A model generated the notes under the pieces. The model ran no database searches. It saw only the letters and a program-made list of their open reading frames with translations, and was not told the DNA's origin. Positions 8,957-17,592 of a DNA stretch of 64,000 nucleotides are shown here, in pieces. Position 1 is the first letter of the stretch; each line of letters starts with the position of its first letter. The DNA is from Flavobacteriales bacterium (GTDB taxonomy: Bacteria > Bacteroidota > Bacteroidia > Flavobacteriales > Flavobacteriaceae), in contig JABMNH010000038.1 in NCBI GenBank assembly GCA_013205245.1, positions 1 through 64,000 on the forward strand, read 5' to 3'. A program made the position numbers and the translations under genes.

Positions 8957-9307
8957 TTATTCGCGTTTTATCAGTAAATAAAAATCGTTTTCTAGGGCTA
9001 AATAACCTTGATCATAACAATAAAAATAAGTGTTTCCTGTTTTTGTGGTGTAGATTGCCGTGAAAAAATTGAAGTCAAAATTTTCATGAATTAGCTTAGA
9101 GCGCGTTACTTTGGTTTTGCCCGTTTTGTTTAAATCTGACAGAATTTTGAAATTTTTGCGCAAGCGGTTATTGGTATTTCTAATTAAATTCTTACTGTCT
9201 TTATTAACTTTGTTGTTGTAAGAATTCCGACAATAGTCGCTACAAAATTTTTTATCAACACGCCCTTTTAAAGGATCGCCACATTCTAAGCATTTTGTTA
9301 TTTCCAT
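8957..9307 (-). CDS. Small zinc-knuckle protein of unknown function
   Basis: A 116-residue basic protein. Cys6, Cys9, Cys22 and Cys26 (CxxC-x12-CxxxC) form an N-terminal treble-clef-like zinc site, in a context (DKKFCSDYCRNSYNNK) seen in many small Bacteroidetes proteins. The middle is Lys/Arg/Asn-rich and could contact nucleic acid; the C-terminus is hydrophobic/aromatic (NTYFYCYDQGYLALEND). It sits between the GIDE and NUMOD4/HNH genes, one base from the former and 12 from the latter. No function can be assigned beyond probable metal binding. Confidence 0.7.
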   Translation of the reverse strand: MEITKCLECGDPLKGRVDKKFCSDYCRNSYNNKVNKDSKNLIRNTNNRLRKNFKILSDLNKTGKTKVTRSKLIHENFDFNFFTAIYTTKTGNTYFYCYDQGYLALENDFYLLIKRE

Positions 9308-9319
9308 GTAATCTTATAT

Positions 9320-9946
9320 TTAATAATCGGTAACATGACCCCAATTTTCGCCAGTTTTTATGCGATGTAATTGCATTTCTGAAACACCAAATTGTTTGGC
9401 TATCATTTTATATCTTGTCTTGCGGTTTGGGTCAAATAATTTGCGTTTTATAATTTTAACTTTGGCTTCGCAAAGTTTATAATTGGTTCGTTTTTTTAAT
9501 TTTCCTTTAATCACACGGGGATTCGATAAATTGTGTTCTACAACATCTTTCCGGCTGCCCCATTTTAAGTTTTCTGAGCGGTTATACGACTTGTCGTGAT
9601 CTAAATGCATCACGTATTTATCATTGTTTTTGTTTTTTACAAACAATTCTGCTACCACTCTATGAACGTAAAGTGTAGAGGTTTTTCCTATTTTTTTGCG
9701 ATACCAAAACATATCATAGTCTCCAGCCTTATAGAACTTCATTAATTTAAATGTGCCATCTGGCTGTTCTTTTTTCACCCTTCCATAATCAGATACAAAA
9801 ATGTGCTCATTATCATCCCATGTGGTTTGGCTGAAGGATTTCCAAACCTCATTTCTGAAATATTTCACTGTTATATTGATTGTTTTATGCCTTACAAATA
9901 TATAAAAATTATCCGTTTTTAAACGGGTACATCTATTTACATTCAA
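9320..9946 (-). CDS. NUMOD4/HNH-type putative endonuclease
   Basis: A 208-residue lysine-rich protein with three recognisable parts: a NUMOD4-like module (EVWKSF...VSDYGRVK), an HNH-like module with LDHDKSYNRSENLKWGS, and a C-terminal helix-turn-helix-like segment (YKMIAKQFGVSEMQLHRIKTG). This is the architecture of phage and homing HNH nucleases. No ATG precedes the NUMOD4 module in frame: the long version starts at TTG (9946), and a GTG at 9868, giving VKYFRNEVWKSF, fits the family N-terminus better. No intron or interrupted gene is visible nearby. It may be a domesticated or stray mobile nuclease. Confidence 0.7.
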   Translation of the reverse strand: MNVNRCTRLKTDNFYIFVRHKTINITVKYFRNEVWKSFSQTTWDDNEHIFVSDYGRVKKEQPDGTFKLMKFYKAGDYDMFWYRKKIGKTSTLYVHRVVAELFVKNKNNDKYVMHLDHDKSYNRSENLKWGSRKDVVEHNLSNPRVIKGKLKKRTNYKLCEAKVKIIKRKLFDPNRKTRYKMIAKQFGVSEMQLHRIKTGENWGHVTDY

Positions 9947-9980
9947 TTACAAACGAAAGTAATTGTATAGCAACCGAATA

Positions 9981-9988
9981 TATATTTG
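9981..9988 (+). promoter_or_regulatory. Probable -7 box of ssb
   Basis: TATATTTG matches the Bacteroidetes TAnnTTTG -7 consensus. ATTG at 9962-9965 could serve as a weak -33 element. A start site near 9995 would leave a leader of roughly 60 bases before the ssb ATG. Confidence 0.5.
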
Positions 9989-10054
9989 GAAGCGTCTTTT
10001 ATTTGCACTGTTGAATCGAACTAATGACATTCAACTTAATTAAATCCTTATCTT

Positions 10055-10390
10055 ATGAGCACGTTAAGAAACAAAGTACAGTTAATTGGAAACCTAGGAA
10101 AAGCTCCCGAAATCATCACTTTAGATTCTGGAAAAAAATTGGCAAAATTTTCTATTGCCACAAACGAAACCTACAAAAATGCACAAGGCGAAAAAGTTAC
10201 AGACACGCAATGGCACAATGTTATCGCTTGGAATAAGACCGCTGAAATTGTTGAAAAATATCTCGACAAAGGAAAAGAAATAGCTATTGAAGGTAAATTA
10301 ACTTCAAGAAGTTATGACGATAAAGATGGTAACAAACGTTATATAACAGAAGTGGTTTGTGATGAATTGGTGATGTTGGGCGCTAAGTAA
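10055..10390 (+). CDS. ssb: Short single-stranded DNA-binding protein
   Basis: A 111-residue OB-fold protein of the bacterial SSB family: the N-terminus NKVQLIGNLGKAPEI, the central WHNVIAWNKTAEIVEKYL and the strand KEIAIEGKL are all diagnostic. It binds single-stranded DNA during replication, repair or recombination. Unlike canonical SSB it ends right after the OB fold (DELVMLGAK) with no disordered linker and no acidic DDxPF-type tail, which normally recruits partner proteins. It may therefore be a second, specialised SSB, with a full-length one elsewhere in the genome. Convergent with queA. Confidence 0.93.
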   Translation: MSTLRNKVQLIGNLGKAPEIITLDSGKKLAKFSIATNETYKNAQGEKVTDTQWHNVIAWNKTAEIVEKYLDKGKEIAIEGKLTSRSYDDKDGNKRYITEVVCDELVMLGAK

Positions 10391-10409
10391 ACCAACTTAT
10401 CATTTCTTT

Positions 10410-10440
10410 CCCCTTCCTGAGTTTAAAACTCTGGAAGGGG
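10410..10440. terminator. Hairpin after ssb
   Basis: CCCCTTCC (10410-10417) pairs with GGAAGGGG (10433-10440), and an inner GAGTTT/AAACTC stem extends it after a T-T mismatch. No T-run follows directly, but a second hairpin lies just downstream, so the convergent ssb/queA pair is separated by two structures. Confidence 0.55.
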
Positions 10441-10457
10441 GGAGAACCCATCAAAAC

Positions 10458-10493
10458 AAAACCCCCGTGACTTTAAAAAGTCACGGGGGTTTT
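10458..10493. terminator. Bidirectional terminator between ssb and queA
   Basis: The GC-rich stem ACCCCCGTGACTTT / AAAGTCACGGGGGT is flanked by A-runs on the left and T-runs on the right, so it can terminate transcription from both convergent genes. Confidence 0.9.
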
Positions 10494-10512
10494 AAATTTT
10501 ATTTTCAAAATA

Positions 10513-11562
10513 TTAGATAATCAACATGGCGTCGCCATAAGAGAAAAATTTATATTCTTCTTTAATAGCTTCGGCATAGGCTTCTTTTAAGAAATCGAAT
10601 CCTGCAAAAGCTGCCGTCATCATCATTAAAGTTGATTTAGGTGTATGGAAATTAGTTATCATCGCATTGCAAATACTAAAATCGTAAGGTGGGAAAATAA
10701 ATTTATTTGTCCATCCGTCAATAGGATTTAATCTTAAATCTGCCGAAACAGAACTTTCTAAAGCACGCATAACTGTTGTACCACTAGCACACACACGTTT
10801 TTTATTATCGATAGCGTGGTTGATCTTTTTAATAATATTTTCTGGAATGACAACACGTTCTGAATCCATTTTATGTTTTGATAAATCTTCTACCTCAACA
10901 GGACTAAAAGTACCTAAACCTACATGAAGTGTCAATTCTGGCAATTCCACTCCTTTTATTTCTAAGCGTTTAAGTAAATTTTTTGAAAAATGCAAGCCTG
11001 CTGTTGGCGCTGCAACAGAGCCTTCGTGTTTGGCATAAATGGTTTGATAACGTTCTTTATCAGAATCCTCGGCTTCTCTTTTAATATATTTTGGCAATGG
11101 TGTTTGCCCCAATTCTTGAAGTTTATCTCTAAAGGCCTCATAACTGCCATCAAACAAAAAGCGCAAGGTGCGCCCTCTAGATGTTGTGTTGTCTATAACT
11201 TCGGCAACCAAAGTGTCGTCATCTCCAAAAAAGAGTTTGTTTCCTATGCGGATTTTCCTTGCCGGATCTACCAATACATCCCACAAACGACTTTCGGCAT
11301 TAAGTTCTCTCAATAAAAAGACTTCAATACGCGCGCCTGTTTTTTCTTTATTTCCAAACAAACGGGCCGGAAAAACTTTGGTATTGTTAAGCACCATAAC
11401 ATCGCCTTCATCAAAATAATCGATCAAATCTCTAAAATGTTTGTGTTCTATGGTTTGATCTTTACGATTAAGCACCATTAATCTGGCATCATCGCGTTCT
11501 TCTGAAGGGTATTCGGCTAATAATTCTGGTGGTAAATCAAAATTAAATTGTGATAATTTCAT
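10513..11562 (-). CDS. queA: S-adenosylmethionine:tRNA ribosyltransferase-isomerase
   Basis: The penultimate enzyme of queuosine synthesis. It transfers the ribose of SAM to preQ1 at tRNA position 34 to form epoxyqueuosine. The family pattern is clear throughout: [21 protein letters not shown] near the N-terminus, [35 protein letters not shown] and [12 protein letters not shown] near the C-terminus. I use the ATG at 11562 (MKLSQFNFD, 349 residues); an in-frame TTG two codons upstream (11568) is less likely. The gene is apparently monocistronic, convergent with ssb and divergent from ubiE. Confidence 0.97.
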   Translation of the reverse strand: MKLSQFNFDLPPELLAEYPSEERDDARLMVLNRKDQTIEHKHFRDLIDYFDEGDVMVLNNTKVFPARLFGNKEKTGARIEVFLLRELNAESRLWDVLVDPARKIRIGNKLFFGDDDTLVAEVIDNTTSRGRTLRFLFDGSYEAFRDKLQELGQTPLPKYIKREAEDSDKERYQTIYAKHEGSVAAPTAGLHFSKNLLKRLEIKGVELPELTLHVGLGTFSPVEVEDLSKHKMDSERVVIPENIIKKINHAIDNKKRVCASGTTVMRALESSVSADLRLNPIDGWTNKFIFPPYDFSICNAMITNFHTPKSTLMMMTAAFAGFDFLKEAYAEAIKEEYKFFSYGDAMLII

Positions 11563-11749
11563 TTTCAAAATATTCTACATTTTAGAGATTGAAGACTTTA
11601 AACAGGTTCTTCAAAGTGTTGCCATTTTTTATACTAAATGGTTAAAAGCCCGCAAATATACATTATTGACATAGGCCTTGTCAAGTAAATGGCCATTTAT
11701 TTTGTTTTAACACTATTTTTAAGGGCTTCGTATATCTTTTTTGATTGTG

Positions 11750-11757
11750 TATATTTG
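11750..11757 (+). promoter_or_regulatory. Probable -7 box of ubiE-porT
   Basis: TATATTTG, a perfect TAnnTTTG match, lies 18 bases before the preferred ATG of ubiE. Its position favours the ATG at 11776 over any upstream in-frame start, because it would place the transcript start just before that ATG. Confidence 0.6.
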
Positions 11758-11775
11758 CACAAATTTTTAAACTTA

Positions 11776-12504
11776 ATGGGGACGAAAGTTAAGCCATATA
11801 AAAACTCCGATTTAAGCAAAAAGGCACAGGTAGCCCAAATGTTTGATAATATTTCTGGAAAATACGATTTTTTAAACCATTTTCTTTCTTTAGGGATTGA
11901 TATCGGCTGGCGTAAAAAAGTTGTTAAAATTATTGGCGCACAAAAACCGACCTCAATTTTAGATATCGCCACAGGAACGGGTGATTTGGCCATAATGTTG
12001 GCGCAGCTAAAACCAAAAAAAATTGTGGGTTTAGATCTTTCTGAAGGTATGTTAGCTGTAGGAAAAGAAAAAGTTATTGCCAAAAATTTATCAGAAACCA
12101 TCACAATGATTCAGGGTGATTCTGAAAATCTTCCTTTTGATGACAATAGTTTTGATGCCATAACAGTTGCTTTTGGTGTGCGTAATTTTGAAGATTTAGA
12201 CAAAGGTTTGCGCGAAATCTGTCGTGTTTTAAAAACCAATGGAACCCTCGCTATTCTAGAATTTTCGCAGCCAGAATCTTTTGTTATGAAACATTTATAC
12301 GGCTTTTATTCTAAATATATCTTGCCATTTTTTGGCCGTTTAATTTCAAAAGACGATGCCGCTTACACTTATTTGCCAGAATCGGTTGCGGCATTTCCTT
12401 ATGGTGACGCTTTTAATAAAATTTTAAAAAATAATGGCTTTACCACAATACAAAACAGACCTGTATCGTTTGGTATAGCAACTATTTATGCGGCTTCAAA
12501 ATAA
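11776..12504 (+). CDS. ubiE: Demethylmenaquinone methyltransferase (UbiE/MenG)
   Basis: A 242-residue SAM-dependent methyltransferase that makes the last step of menaquinone synthesis. Motif I is [14 protein letters not shown] (about residues 61-74), followed by [10 protein letters not shown], the [16 protein letters not shown] segment and [17 protein letters not shown], all typical of UbiE. The frame is open further upstream, but the family N-terminus ([20 protein letters not shown]) and the promoter position support the ATG at 11776. Flavobacteria normally use menaquinone, so the MenG role is likely. porT follows after 3 bases. Confidence 0.96.
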   Translation: MGTKVKPYKNSDLSKKAQVAQMFDNISGKYDFLNHFLSLGIDIGWRKKVVKIIGAQKPTSILDIATGTGDLAIMLAQLKPKKIVGLDLSEGMLAVGKEKVIAKNLSETITMIQGDSENLPFDDNSFDAITVAFGVRNFEDLDKGLREICRVLKTNGTLAILEFSQPESFVMKHLYGFYSKYILPFFGRLISKDDAAYTYLPESVAAFPYGDAFNKILKNNGFTTIQNRPVSFGIATIYAASK

Positions 12505-12507
12505 GTT

Positions 12508-13203
12508 ATGAAAAAAAGAATTGTTTTAGTTTTCGGATGTCTCTTTTTAATAAATTCAATCACCCATGCACAACGCATAGGCAAATTAGAATACCTGCCA
12601 ACATTTGATAAACACCGCTTGCATTGGGGTTTTTATTTAGGTTTTAATAAAAAATCGTTTAAAATAGATTACAAATTACCCAACACCTTTGTAGATATTA
12701 AGGACGATATGGGCTTTAATGTTGGTCTTATTGGCGATTTTCGCCTATTTGACAATCTGAATCTAAGACTAGAACCTGGTATTTCTCACAATGTTAAAAC
12801 ACTTAATTTTACAAATATCCCCACAGCAAGAGACAGTGTTAGAGAAGTTTCTAGCACTTACTTACATGTGCCGCTCCTTTTAAAATTCAGTGCCAACAGG
12901 GTAAATAATATCAGACCTTATTTATTAGCTGGTGTGTCTTACGATTTTAATTTTTCTAGCAATCAAGATAGCAGCGAAGATAATTCTGAGCGGGTTTTTA
13001 GAATGAAAAAGAACAACTTAATGTACGAAGTTGGTTTTGGCATCGATATCTATTTCTTCTACTTTAAATTCTCACCGTCAATTCGTGGTGTTTTTGCAAT
13101 GAATAATGAATTGGTGCGTGATATTAATCCAGACAGTCAATGGACATCTCCCATAGATTGTCTAGGCACAAGAGGTGTCTTTCTCAATTTTTCATTTGAA
13201 TAG
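12508..13203 (+). CDS. porT: PorT/SprT family outer-membrane beta-barrel protein (T9SS)
   Basis: A 231-residue protein with a signal peptide (MKKRIVLVFGCLFLINSITHAQ) and alternating beta-strands of a small outer-membrane barrel. The N-terminal LPTFDKHRLHWGFYLGFN, the central TYLHVPLLLKFS and the C-terminal FNNFSFE-like aromatic end fit the PorT family, known as SprT in Flavobacterium johnsoniae, which is needed for type IX secretion. The placement immediately after ubiE is, to my knowledge, common in flavobacteria. The last 20 bases overlap the convergent TrmH-family gene. Confidence 0.85.
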   Translation: MKKRIVLVFGCLFLINSITHAQRIGKLEYLPTFDKHRLHWGFYLGFNKKSFKIDYKLPNTFVDIKDDMGFNVGLIGDFRLFDNLNLRLEPGISHNVKTLNFTNIPTARDSVREVSSTYLHVPLLLKFSANRVNNIRPYLLAGVSYDFNFSSNQDSSEDNSERVFRMKKNNLMYEVGFGIDIYFFYFKFSPSIRGVFAMNNELVRDINPDSQWTSPIDCLGTRGVFLNFSFE

Positions 13204-13924
13204 GGCGCTTAAACTCGCTTAACAAAATAGCTGTTGCTGTAGCCACATTTAAACTTTCTGGCGATTCTAAAGTATTGAATCTGGGTATTGCCAAATGGTT
13301 TTTAACTTCGTTTAAAACAGTTTTCGAAATGCCGTTTGCTTCATTGCCCATTACCAAAACAGCTTCGTTCGGAAAGGTGCTTTTATAAACATTGTCACCA
13401 TCCATAACAGCCGTAAAACAGGGGCGTTTTGTCTCTTTTAAAAATGCTAAAATATCTGTATAAATAACAGATACACGGGTTAAAGACCCCATGGTTGCTT
13501 GCACAACTTTAGGATTATAACAATCAACAGTTTCTAGAGAACATATAAGTTGCGTGACGTTAAACCAATCGCATAAGCGGATAATAGTCCCTAAATTCCC
13601 AGGATCTTTTACATCGTCTAAAACAAGTGTAAAACCTTTATCTTCTAGCTGTTTTTGTTCTGGTTTATAAAATACAGCCAAAACCTTATTTGGTGTTTTT
13701 AACTGACTTATTTTTTTGAGTTCGGTTTCGCTAACGCGATGAATTTGAGTCTTAAATCCGTTTACAACAAAGTCTTCTGTACAGAATAATGACGCTAATT
13801 TTAAATTAGAATTTAAAAATTCATTGACACCCTTTTCGCCTTCTACAATAAATAAGTTATGTAAATTGCGGTACTTTTTTTGTAGTAAATTATGTACGTG
13901 TTTTATTTGATTTTTGCTTACCAT
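13184..13924 (-). CDS. TrmH/SpoU-family RNA 2'-O-methyltransferase
   Basis: A 246-residue RNA methyltransferase with an N-terminal RNA-binding segment (LFIVEGEKGVNEFL) and a C-terminal SPOUT catalytic domain. The three SpoU motifs are visible: LDDVKDPGNLGTIIRLCDWF near residue 100, VLVMGNEANGIS near 190, and IPRFNTLESPESLNVATA near 215. It probably methylates 23S rRNA or tRNA ribose, but the site cannot be told from sequence. It is divergent from tamL, with 40 bases between the starts, and its 3' end overlaps porT by 20 bases. Confidence 0.92.
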   Translation of the reverse strand: MVSKNQIKHVHNLLQKKYRNLHNLFIVEGEKGVNEFLNSNLKLASLFCTEDFVVNGFKTQIHRVSETELKKISQLKTPNKVLAVFYKPEQKQLEDKGFTLVLDDVKDPGNLGTIIRLCDWFNVTQLICSLETVDCYNPKVVQATMGSLTRVSVIYTDILAFLKETKRPCFTAVMDGDNVYKSTFPNEAVLVMGNEANGISKTVLNEVKNHLAIPRFNTLESPESLNVATATAILLSEFKRPIQMKN

Positions 13925-13934
13925 TCAAATGTGC

Positions 13935-13942
13935 TACTTTTG
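13935..13942 (+). promoter_or_regulatory. Probable -7 box of tamL
   Basis: TACTTTTG matches TAnnTTTG and lies 22 bases upstream of the TTG start of the tamL gene, between the divergent TrmH-family and tamL starts. Confidence 0.45.
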
Positions 13943-13964
13943 AAAAATTAATTAACTTTATTAC

Positions 13965-16433
13965 TTGAAAAAGATTCTCGCTAAAATACTATTATTTGTT
14001 GGAACCACCATTCTTTTAGGAGCTTGTAGTGCTGTAAAACGCGTACCGTCTGATTCTAAATTATTAACAAACAGCAGTATCATTGTAAATAACAAACCTG
14101 TAACAGATGAGGCTATAAATAGTTTTATCATTCAACGTCCCAATCAGAAGGTTTTAGGGATCCCTCTGTCACTACACTTTTACAATGTTGGAAATCCTGA
14201 ACTGCGGTTGGCTTATGACAAATGGGTCAAAGATTCTAAATCTGGTAAAAAACCAATGGGGAAATTTAGACGCAGTTTTAACAATTGGTTTTTAAACAAT
14301 GGCAACCCTCCGGTAATAATTGATGAAGCTAAAATAAAGAAAACTGCCAGTAATTTGCAACAATACTATTTTTCTCAAGGTTATTTTGACGCAATAGTTT
14401 CTGCAAAAATGGTTCCTTCAGGTAAAAAAAGAGCGGCGCTTAAATACCTTGTCGTCACTAACAAATATTACACAATAGCCACTTTTAAAACACTTATAAG
14501 CTCTCCTTATTTAGATTCTATTTACACCCAAAACAAATCGGCCTCTTTTATTAAAACTGGCGATACTTTTAATGCTGATAATTTTGAAAAAGAAGAAAAC
14601 AGGCTTATTAATATTTTTAGAAATTCTGGTATTGCTCATTTCACTAAAAACATCATTAAATTTGAAATTGATACAAGCAACGTCACCCATACAGCTTCGG
14701 TTGTTTTGAACATTCCAAATCGTGTTATTACAGACGCCAGTGGCACACCTCAATTCAGACCATTTGTACCTCAAAAAGTAAAAACAATTAACGTTATTAC
14801 GGATTATGATTTCTCAAAAAAAGGACAGCTTTTTAAAGATTCGTTGTCATTTAAAAATGTGAATTTTTATGCTTTTTCTAAATTAAAGTTTAATTCAAAA
14901 GTCCTTATTGATGCTGTCGCGATAACACCAAACGGGCTCTATAAAGAAACAGAAAAGAATAAAACCCGTGCTTATTTTACCACCCTTAAAAACTTTAATG
15001 TTGCCATTAATTACACCGAAAATCAAGACAATACCCTAACGGCTGATGTGCTTTTAAATCCGTTAAAAAAATACTCTTTAGGTACTGATGCAGAGATAAC
15101 ACACTCTAATGTAAAACCATTTGGATTGACTAGCAAGGTTTCTTTTACCAACAGAAATATTTTTAAAGGCGCCGAAAATTTAGAGCTCTCTTTTCAAGGT
15201 TCTTTCTTAAATTCTGCTAAAGACGCCAGTACAAATTCTAACTTTTTTGACGCTTATGAGTATGGCGCTAATCTGTCTTTATACGTGCCAAGAATATTGT
15301 TTCCGTTTAACATCAAAGAAATTATACCGCACCACATGCAACCCGTAACTTATATTAGGGTAGGTACGAGTTTGCAAAAAAACATCGGCTTAGACCGTCA
15401 AAATTTTACAGGTATTTTAGACTATAGCTGGCAAAGTTCTTCTAAAGTTTCTCACAACTTAGAATTGTTAAATGTGCAGTACATCCGCAACTCAAAAACA
15501 GATAATTATTTTAATGTTTATAAGTCAGAATTTGACAAATTAAACCAAGTATCGCAAATTTATAAAGGCTCGATTTTAGAGCAAAACGACTTAAAAATCC
15601 TTCAGTTTATAAATACTGTCTTAACGGATGGCGCTTTTAAAGGCACAAATCCTATCGATTTTTTAGCGGTTCAAAACGTCAATGAAAGGCGGTCTATATT
15701 AATTGAAAATGTTTTGGTCCCTGCTATTGGATACACTTTTATCTATCAAAACAAGGATTCTTTTTTAGACAATAACTTTTCTTTTTTACGCGCAAACATT
15801 TTTTCATCGGGTTTATTAACATCGGCATTTGCCAAAAAAAATAGCAACGAAACACAAAAATCATTGTTTAAATTACCTGTAGCTCAATTTATTAAAACCC
15901 AAATAGAATATAAAAAATATTGGGGTCTCAATGAAAACACCCTTATTTTTAGAGCTTTTACAGGATTGGCCTTGGCTTACGGAAACTCAACTACAATACC
16001 ATTTAGCCGGAGTTATTTTGCTGGTGGATCAAATGAAATGCGGGCGTGGAGAGCCTATGATTTAGGCCCTGGATCTACCAGAAGCAACTTAGAATTTAAT
16101 GTTGGTAATTTTAAAATAGTTGGTAATTTAGAATACCGATTTAAAATATTAAACAGTTTTAACGGCGCTTTGTTTGTTGATGCGGGAAATATTTGGAATG
16201 TTACCAGCAATACATTTGTTGAAAAAGCCACTAAATTTAATGGTTTAAAATCTTTTAAAGACATAGCTGTTGGTAGTGGTTTTGGCGTACGCTACGATTT
16301 TAACTTTTTAGTTTTTAGATTTGATATTGGGCTTAAAACCTACGAACCTTACTTAATTCAGCAAAATAAATGGTTTACAAACTTTAATTTTGCCAACGCT
16401 GTATATAATATAGGTATCAATTATCCTTTCTAA
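13965..16433 (+). CDS. tamL: TamL-like BamA-family outer-membrane lipoprotein
   Basis: An 822-residue protein starting at TTG (13965). This start is supported by the lipoprotein signal it creates (MKKILAKILLFVGTTILLGAC, lipobox Cys21). POTRA-like repeats fill about residues 25-330, and a 16-stranded Omp85 barrel follows, with RSYFAGGSNEMRAWR (the VRGF/Y-like loop region) and a C-terminal strand ending in NYPF. The lipid-anchored form of the Omp85 family in Bacteroidetes is called TamL and assists outer-membrane protein insertion. No tamB partner is seen in this window. fbaA follows after 46 bases with its own promoter. Confidence 0.87.
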   Translation: MKKILAKILLFVGTTILLGACSAVKRVPSDSKLLTNSSIIVNNKPVTDEAINSFIIQRPNQKVLGIPLSLHFYNVGNPELRLAYDKWVKDSKSGKKPMGKFRRSFNNWFLNNGNPPVIIDEAKIKKTASNLQQYYFSQGYFDAIVSAKMVPSGKKRAALKYLVVTNKYYTIATFKTLISSPYLDSIYTQNKSASFIKTGDTFNADNFEKEENRLINIFRNSGIAHFTKNIIKFEIDTSNVTHTASVVLNIPNRVITDASGTPQFRPFVPQKVKTINVITDYDFSKKGQLFKDSLSFKNVNFYAFSKLKFNSKVLIDAVAITPNGLYKETEKNKTRAYFTTLKNFNVAINYTENQDNTLTADVLLNPLKKYSLGTDAEITHSNVKPFGLTSKVSFTNRNIFKGAENLELSFQGSFLNSAKDASTNSNFFDAYEYGANLSLYVPRILFPFNIKEIIPHHMQPVTYIRVGTSLQKNIGLDRQNFTGILDYSWQSSSKVSHNLELLNVQYIRNSKTDNYFNVYKSEFDKLNQVSQIYKGSILEQNDLKILQFINTVLTDGAFKGTNPIDFLAVQNVNERRSILIENVLVPAIGYTFIYQNKDSFLDNNFSFLRANIFSSGLLTSAFAKKNSNETQKSLFKLPVAQFIKTQIEYKKYWGLNENTLIFRAFTGLALAYGNSTTIPFSRSYFAGGSNEMRAWRAYDLGPGSTRSNLEFNVGNFKIVGNLEYRFKILNSFNGALFVDAGNIWNVTSNTFVEKATKFNGLKSFKDIAVGSGFGVRYDFNFLVFRFDIGLKTYEPYLIQQNKWFTNFNFANAVYNIGINYPF

Positions 16434-16447
16434 GGAATATTTTTTAT

Positions 16448-16455
16448 TAATTTTG
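16448..16455 (+). promoter_or_regulatory. Probable -7 box of fbaA
   Basis: TAATTTTG fits TAnnTTTG and lies 24 bases before the fbaA ATG, in the short gap after tamL. Confidence 0.45.
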
Positions 16456-16479
16456 CATTTCATTTAAAAACCTACAAAT

Positions 16480-17541
16480 ATGAAAATCCCTGCTGGAGTT
16501 GCTACCGGAGACACAGTTCAAGATATCTTTAAATTAGCCAAATTAAAAAAGTTTGCTTTACCAGCGGCCAATGTTACAGGCTCAAACACAATTAATGCTG
16601 TCTTAGAAACAGCTAGAGACCTTAATGCCCCTGTTATTGTTCAATTTTCTAATGGCGGCGCCCAGTTTAATGCTGGTAAAGGTCTTAGTAATGAAGATCA
16701 AAAAGCGACTATTGCTGGCGGTATTGCGGGTGCAAAACATGTCCATTTAATGGCAAAAGCTTATGGTATTCCTGTTATTTTACATACAGATCATTGTGCC
16801 AAAAAATTATTGCCTTGGATTGATGGCTTGTTAGATGCTGGCGAAAAACATTTTAAAACACATGGTGTTCCTTTATATAGTTCTCATATGTTAGATTTAT
16901 CTGAAGAACCTTTAGAAGAAAATATCGAAATTTGTAAACGTTACCTTGAAAGGATGAGCAAAATAGGTATGACACTAGAAATAGAATTAGGTATTACAGG
17001 CGGCGAAGAAGATGGTGTAGATAATTCTGATGTTGATGTGTCTAAATTATACACCCAACCAGAAGAGGTAGCATATGCTTACGAAGAACTTTCAAAAATA
17101 AGCGATAAATTTACAATTGCGGCTTCGTTTGGAAATGTTCACGGTGTTTACAAACCAGGAAACGTTAAATTAACGCCTAAAATTTTGAAAAACTCTCAAG
17201 AATATATTCAAGCCAAATATAACACCGAAGCAAACCCAGTTGATTTTGTTTTTCACGGGGGTTCTGGTTCATCTGCAGAACATATAAAAGAAGCCATTTC
17301 TTATGGTGTTATTAAAATGAATATTGATACAGATTTGCAATATGGGTTTATGACAGGTATAAGAGATTATATGGGTCAGAATGAAGATTTTTTAAAAGGT
17401 CAGATTGGCAATCCAACGGGCGATGATGCGCCAAATAAAAAATATTACGACCCACGTGTTTGGCTTCGTAAAGGCGAAGAAACATTTAAAGCGCGTTTAA
17501 AACAAGCATTCGAAGATTTAAATAACGTAAATACTTTATAA
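16480..17541 (+). CDS. fbaA: Fructose-bisphosphate aldolase, class II
   Basis: A 353-residue zinc-dependent aldolase that cleaves fructose 1,6-bisphosphate to glyceraldehyde 3-phosphate and dihydroxyacetone phosphate. The active-site and zinc ligands are visible in LHTDHCAKK (Asp104, His105) and in the later FGNVHGVYKPG and FHGGSGSSAEHI segments. KMNIDTDLQYG carries the phosphate-binding loop. Length and motifs point to the E. coli FbaA subgroup (class IIA). With pgk and pgi it forms the glycolytic/gluconeogenic gene set of this window. accD follows after 51 bases. Confidence 0.97.
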   Translation: MKIPAGVATGDTVQDIFKLAKLKKFALPAANVTGSNTINAVLETARDLNAPVIVQFSNGGAQFNAGKGLSNEDQKATIAGGIAGAKHVHLMAKAYGIPVILHTDHCAKKLLPWIDGLLDAGEKHFKTHGVPLYSSHMLDLSEEPLEENIEICKRYLERMSKIGMTLEIELGITGGEEDGVDNSDVDVSKLYTQPEEVAYAYEELSKISDKFTIAASFGNVHGVYKPGNVKLTPKILKNSQEYIQAKYNTEANPVDFVFHGGSGSSAEHIKEAISYGVIKMNIDTDLQYGFMTGIRDYMGQNEDFLKGQIGNPTGDDAPNKKYYDPRVWLRKGEETFKARLKQAFEDLNNVNTL

Positions 17542-17592
17542 TTTACTAAATTTAGTCTCTCAACCGAGCTAACTAACCTAAAATAACATACT

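Noticed and set aside
9320-9946. Possible group I intron or intein hosting the HNH gene
   Set aside because: No split gene or intron-like structure surrounds it; the neighbours are complete genes.
10024-10236. Alternative plus-strand frame overlapping ssb
   Set aside because: It lies in the wrong frame of a clearly identified SSB and shows no family features.
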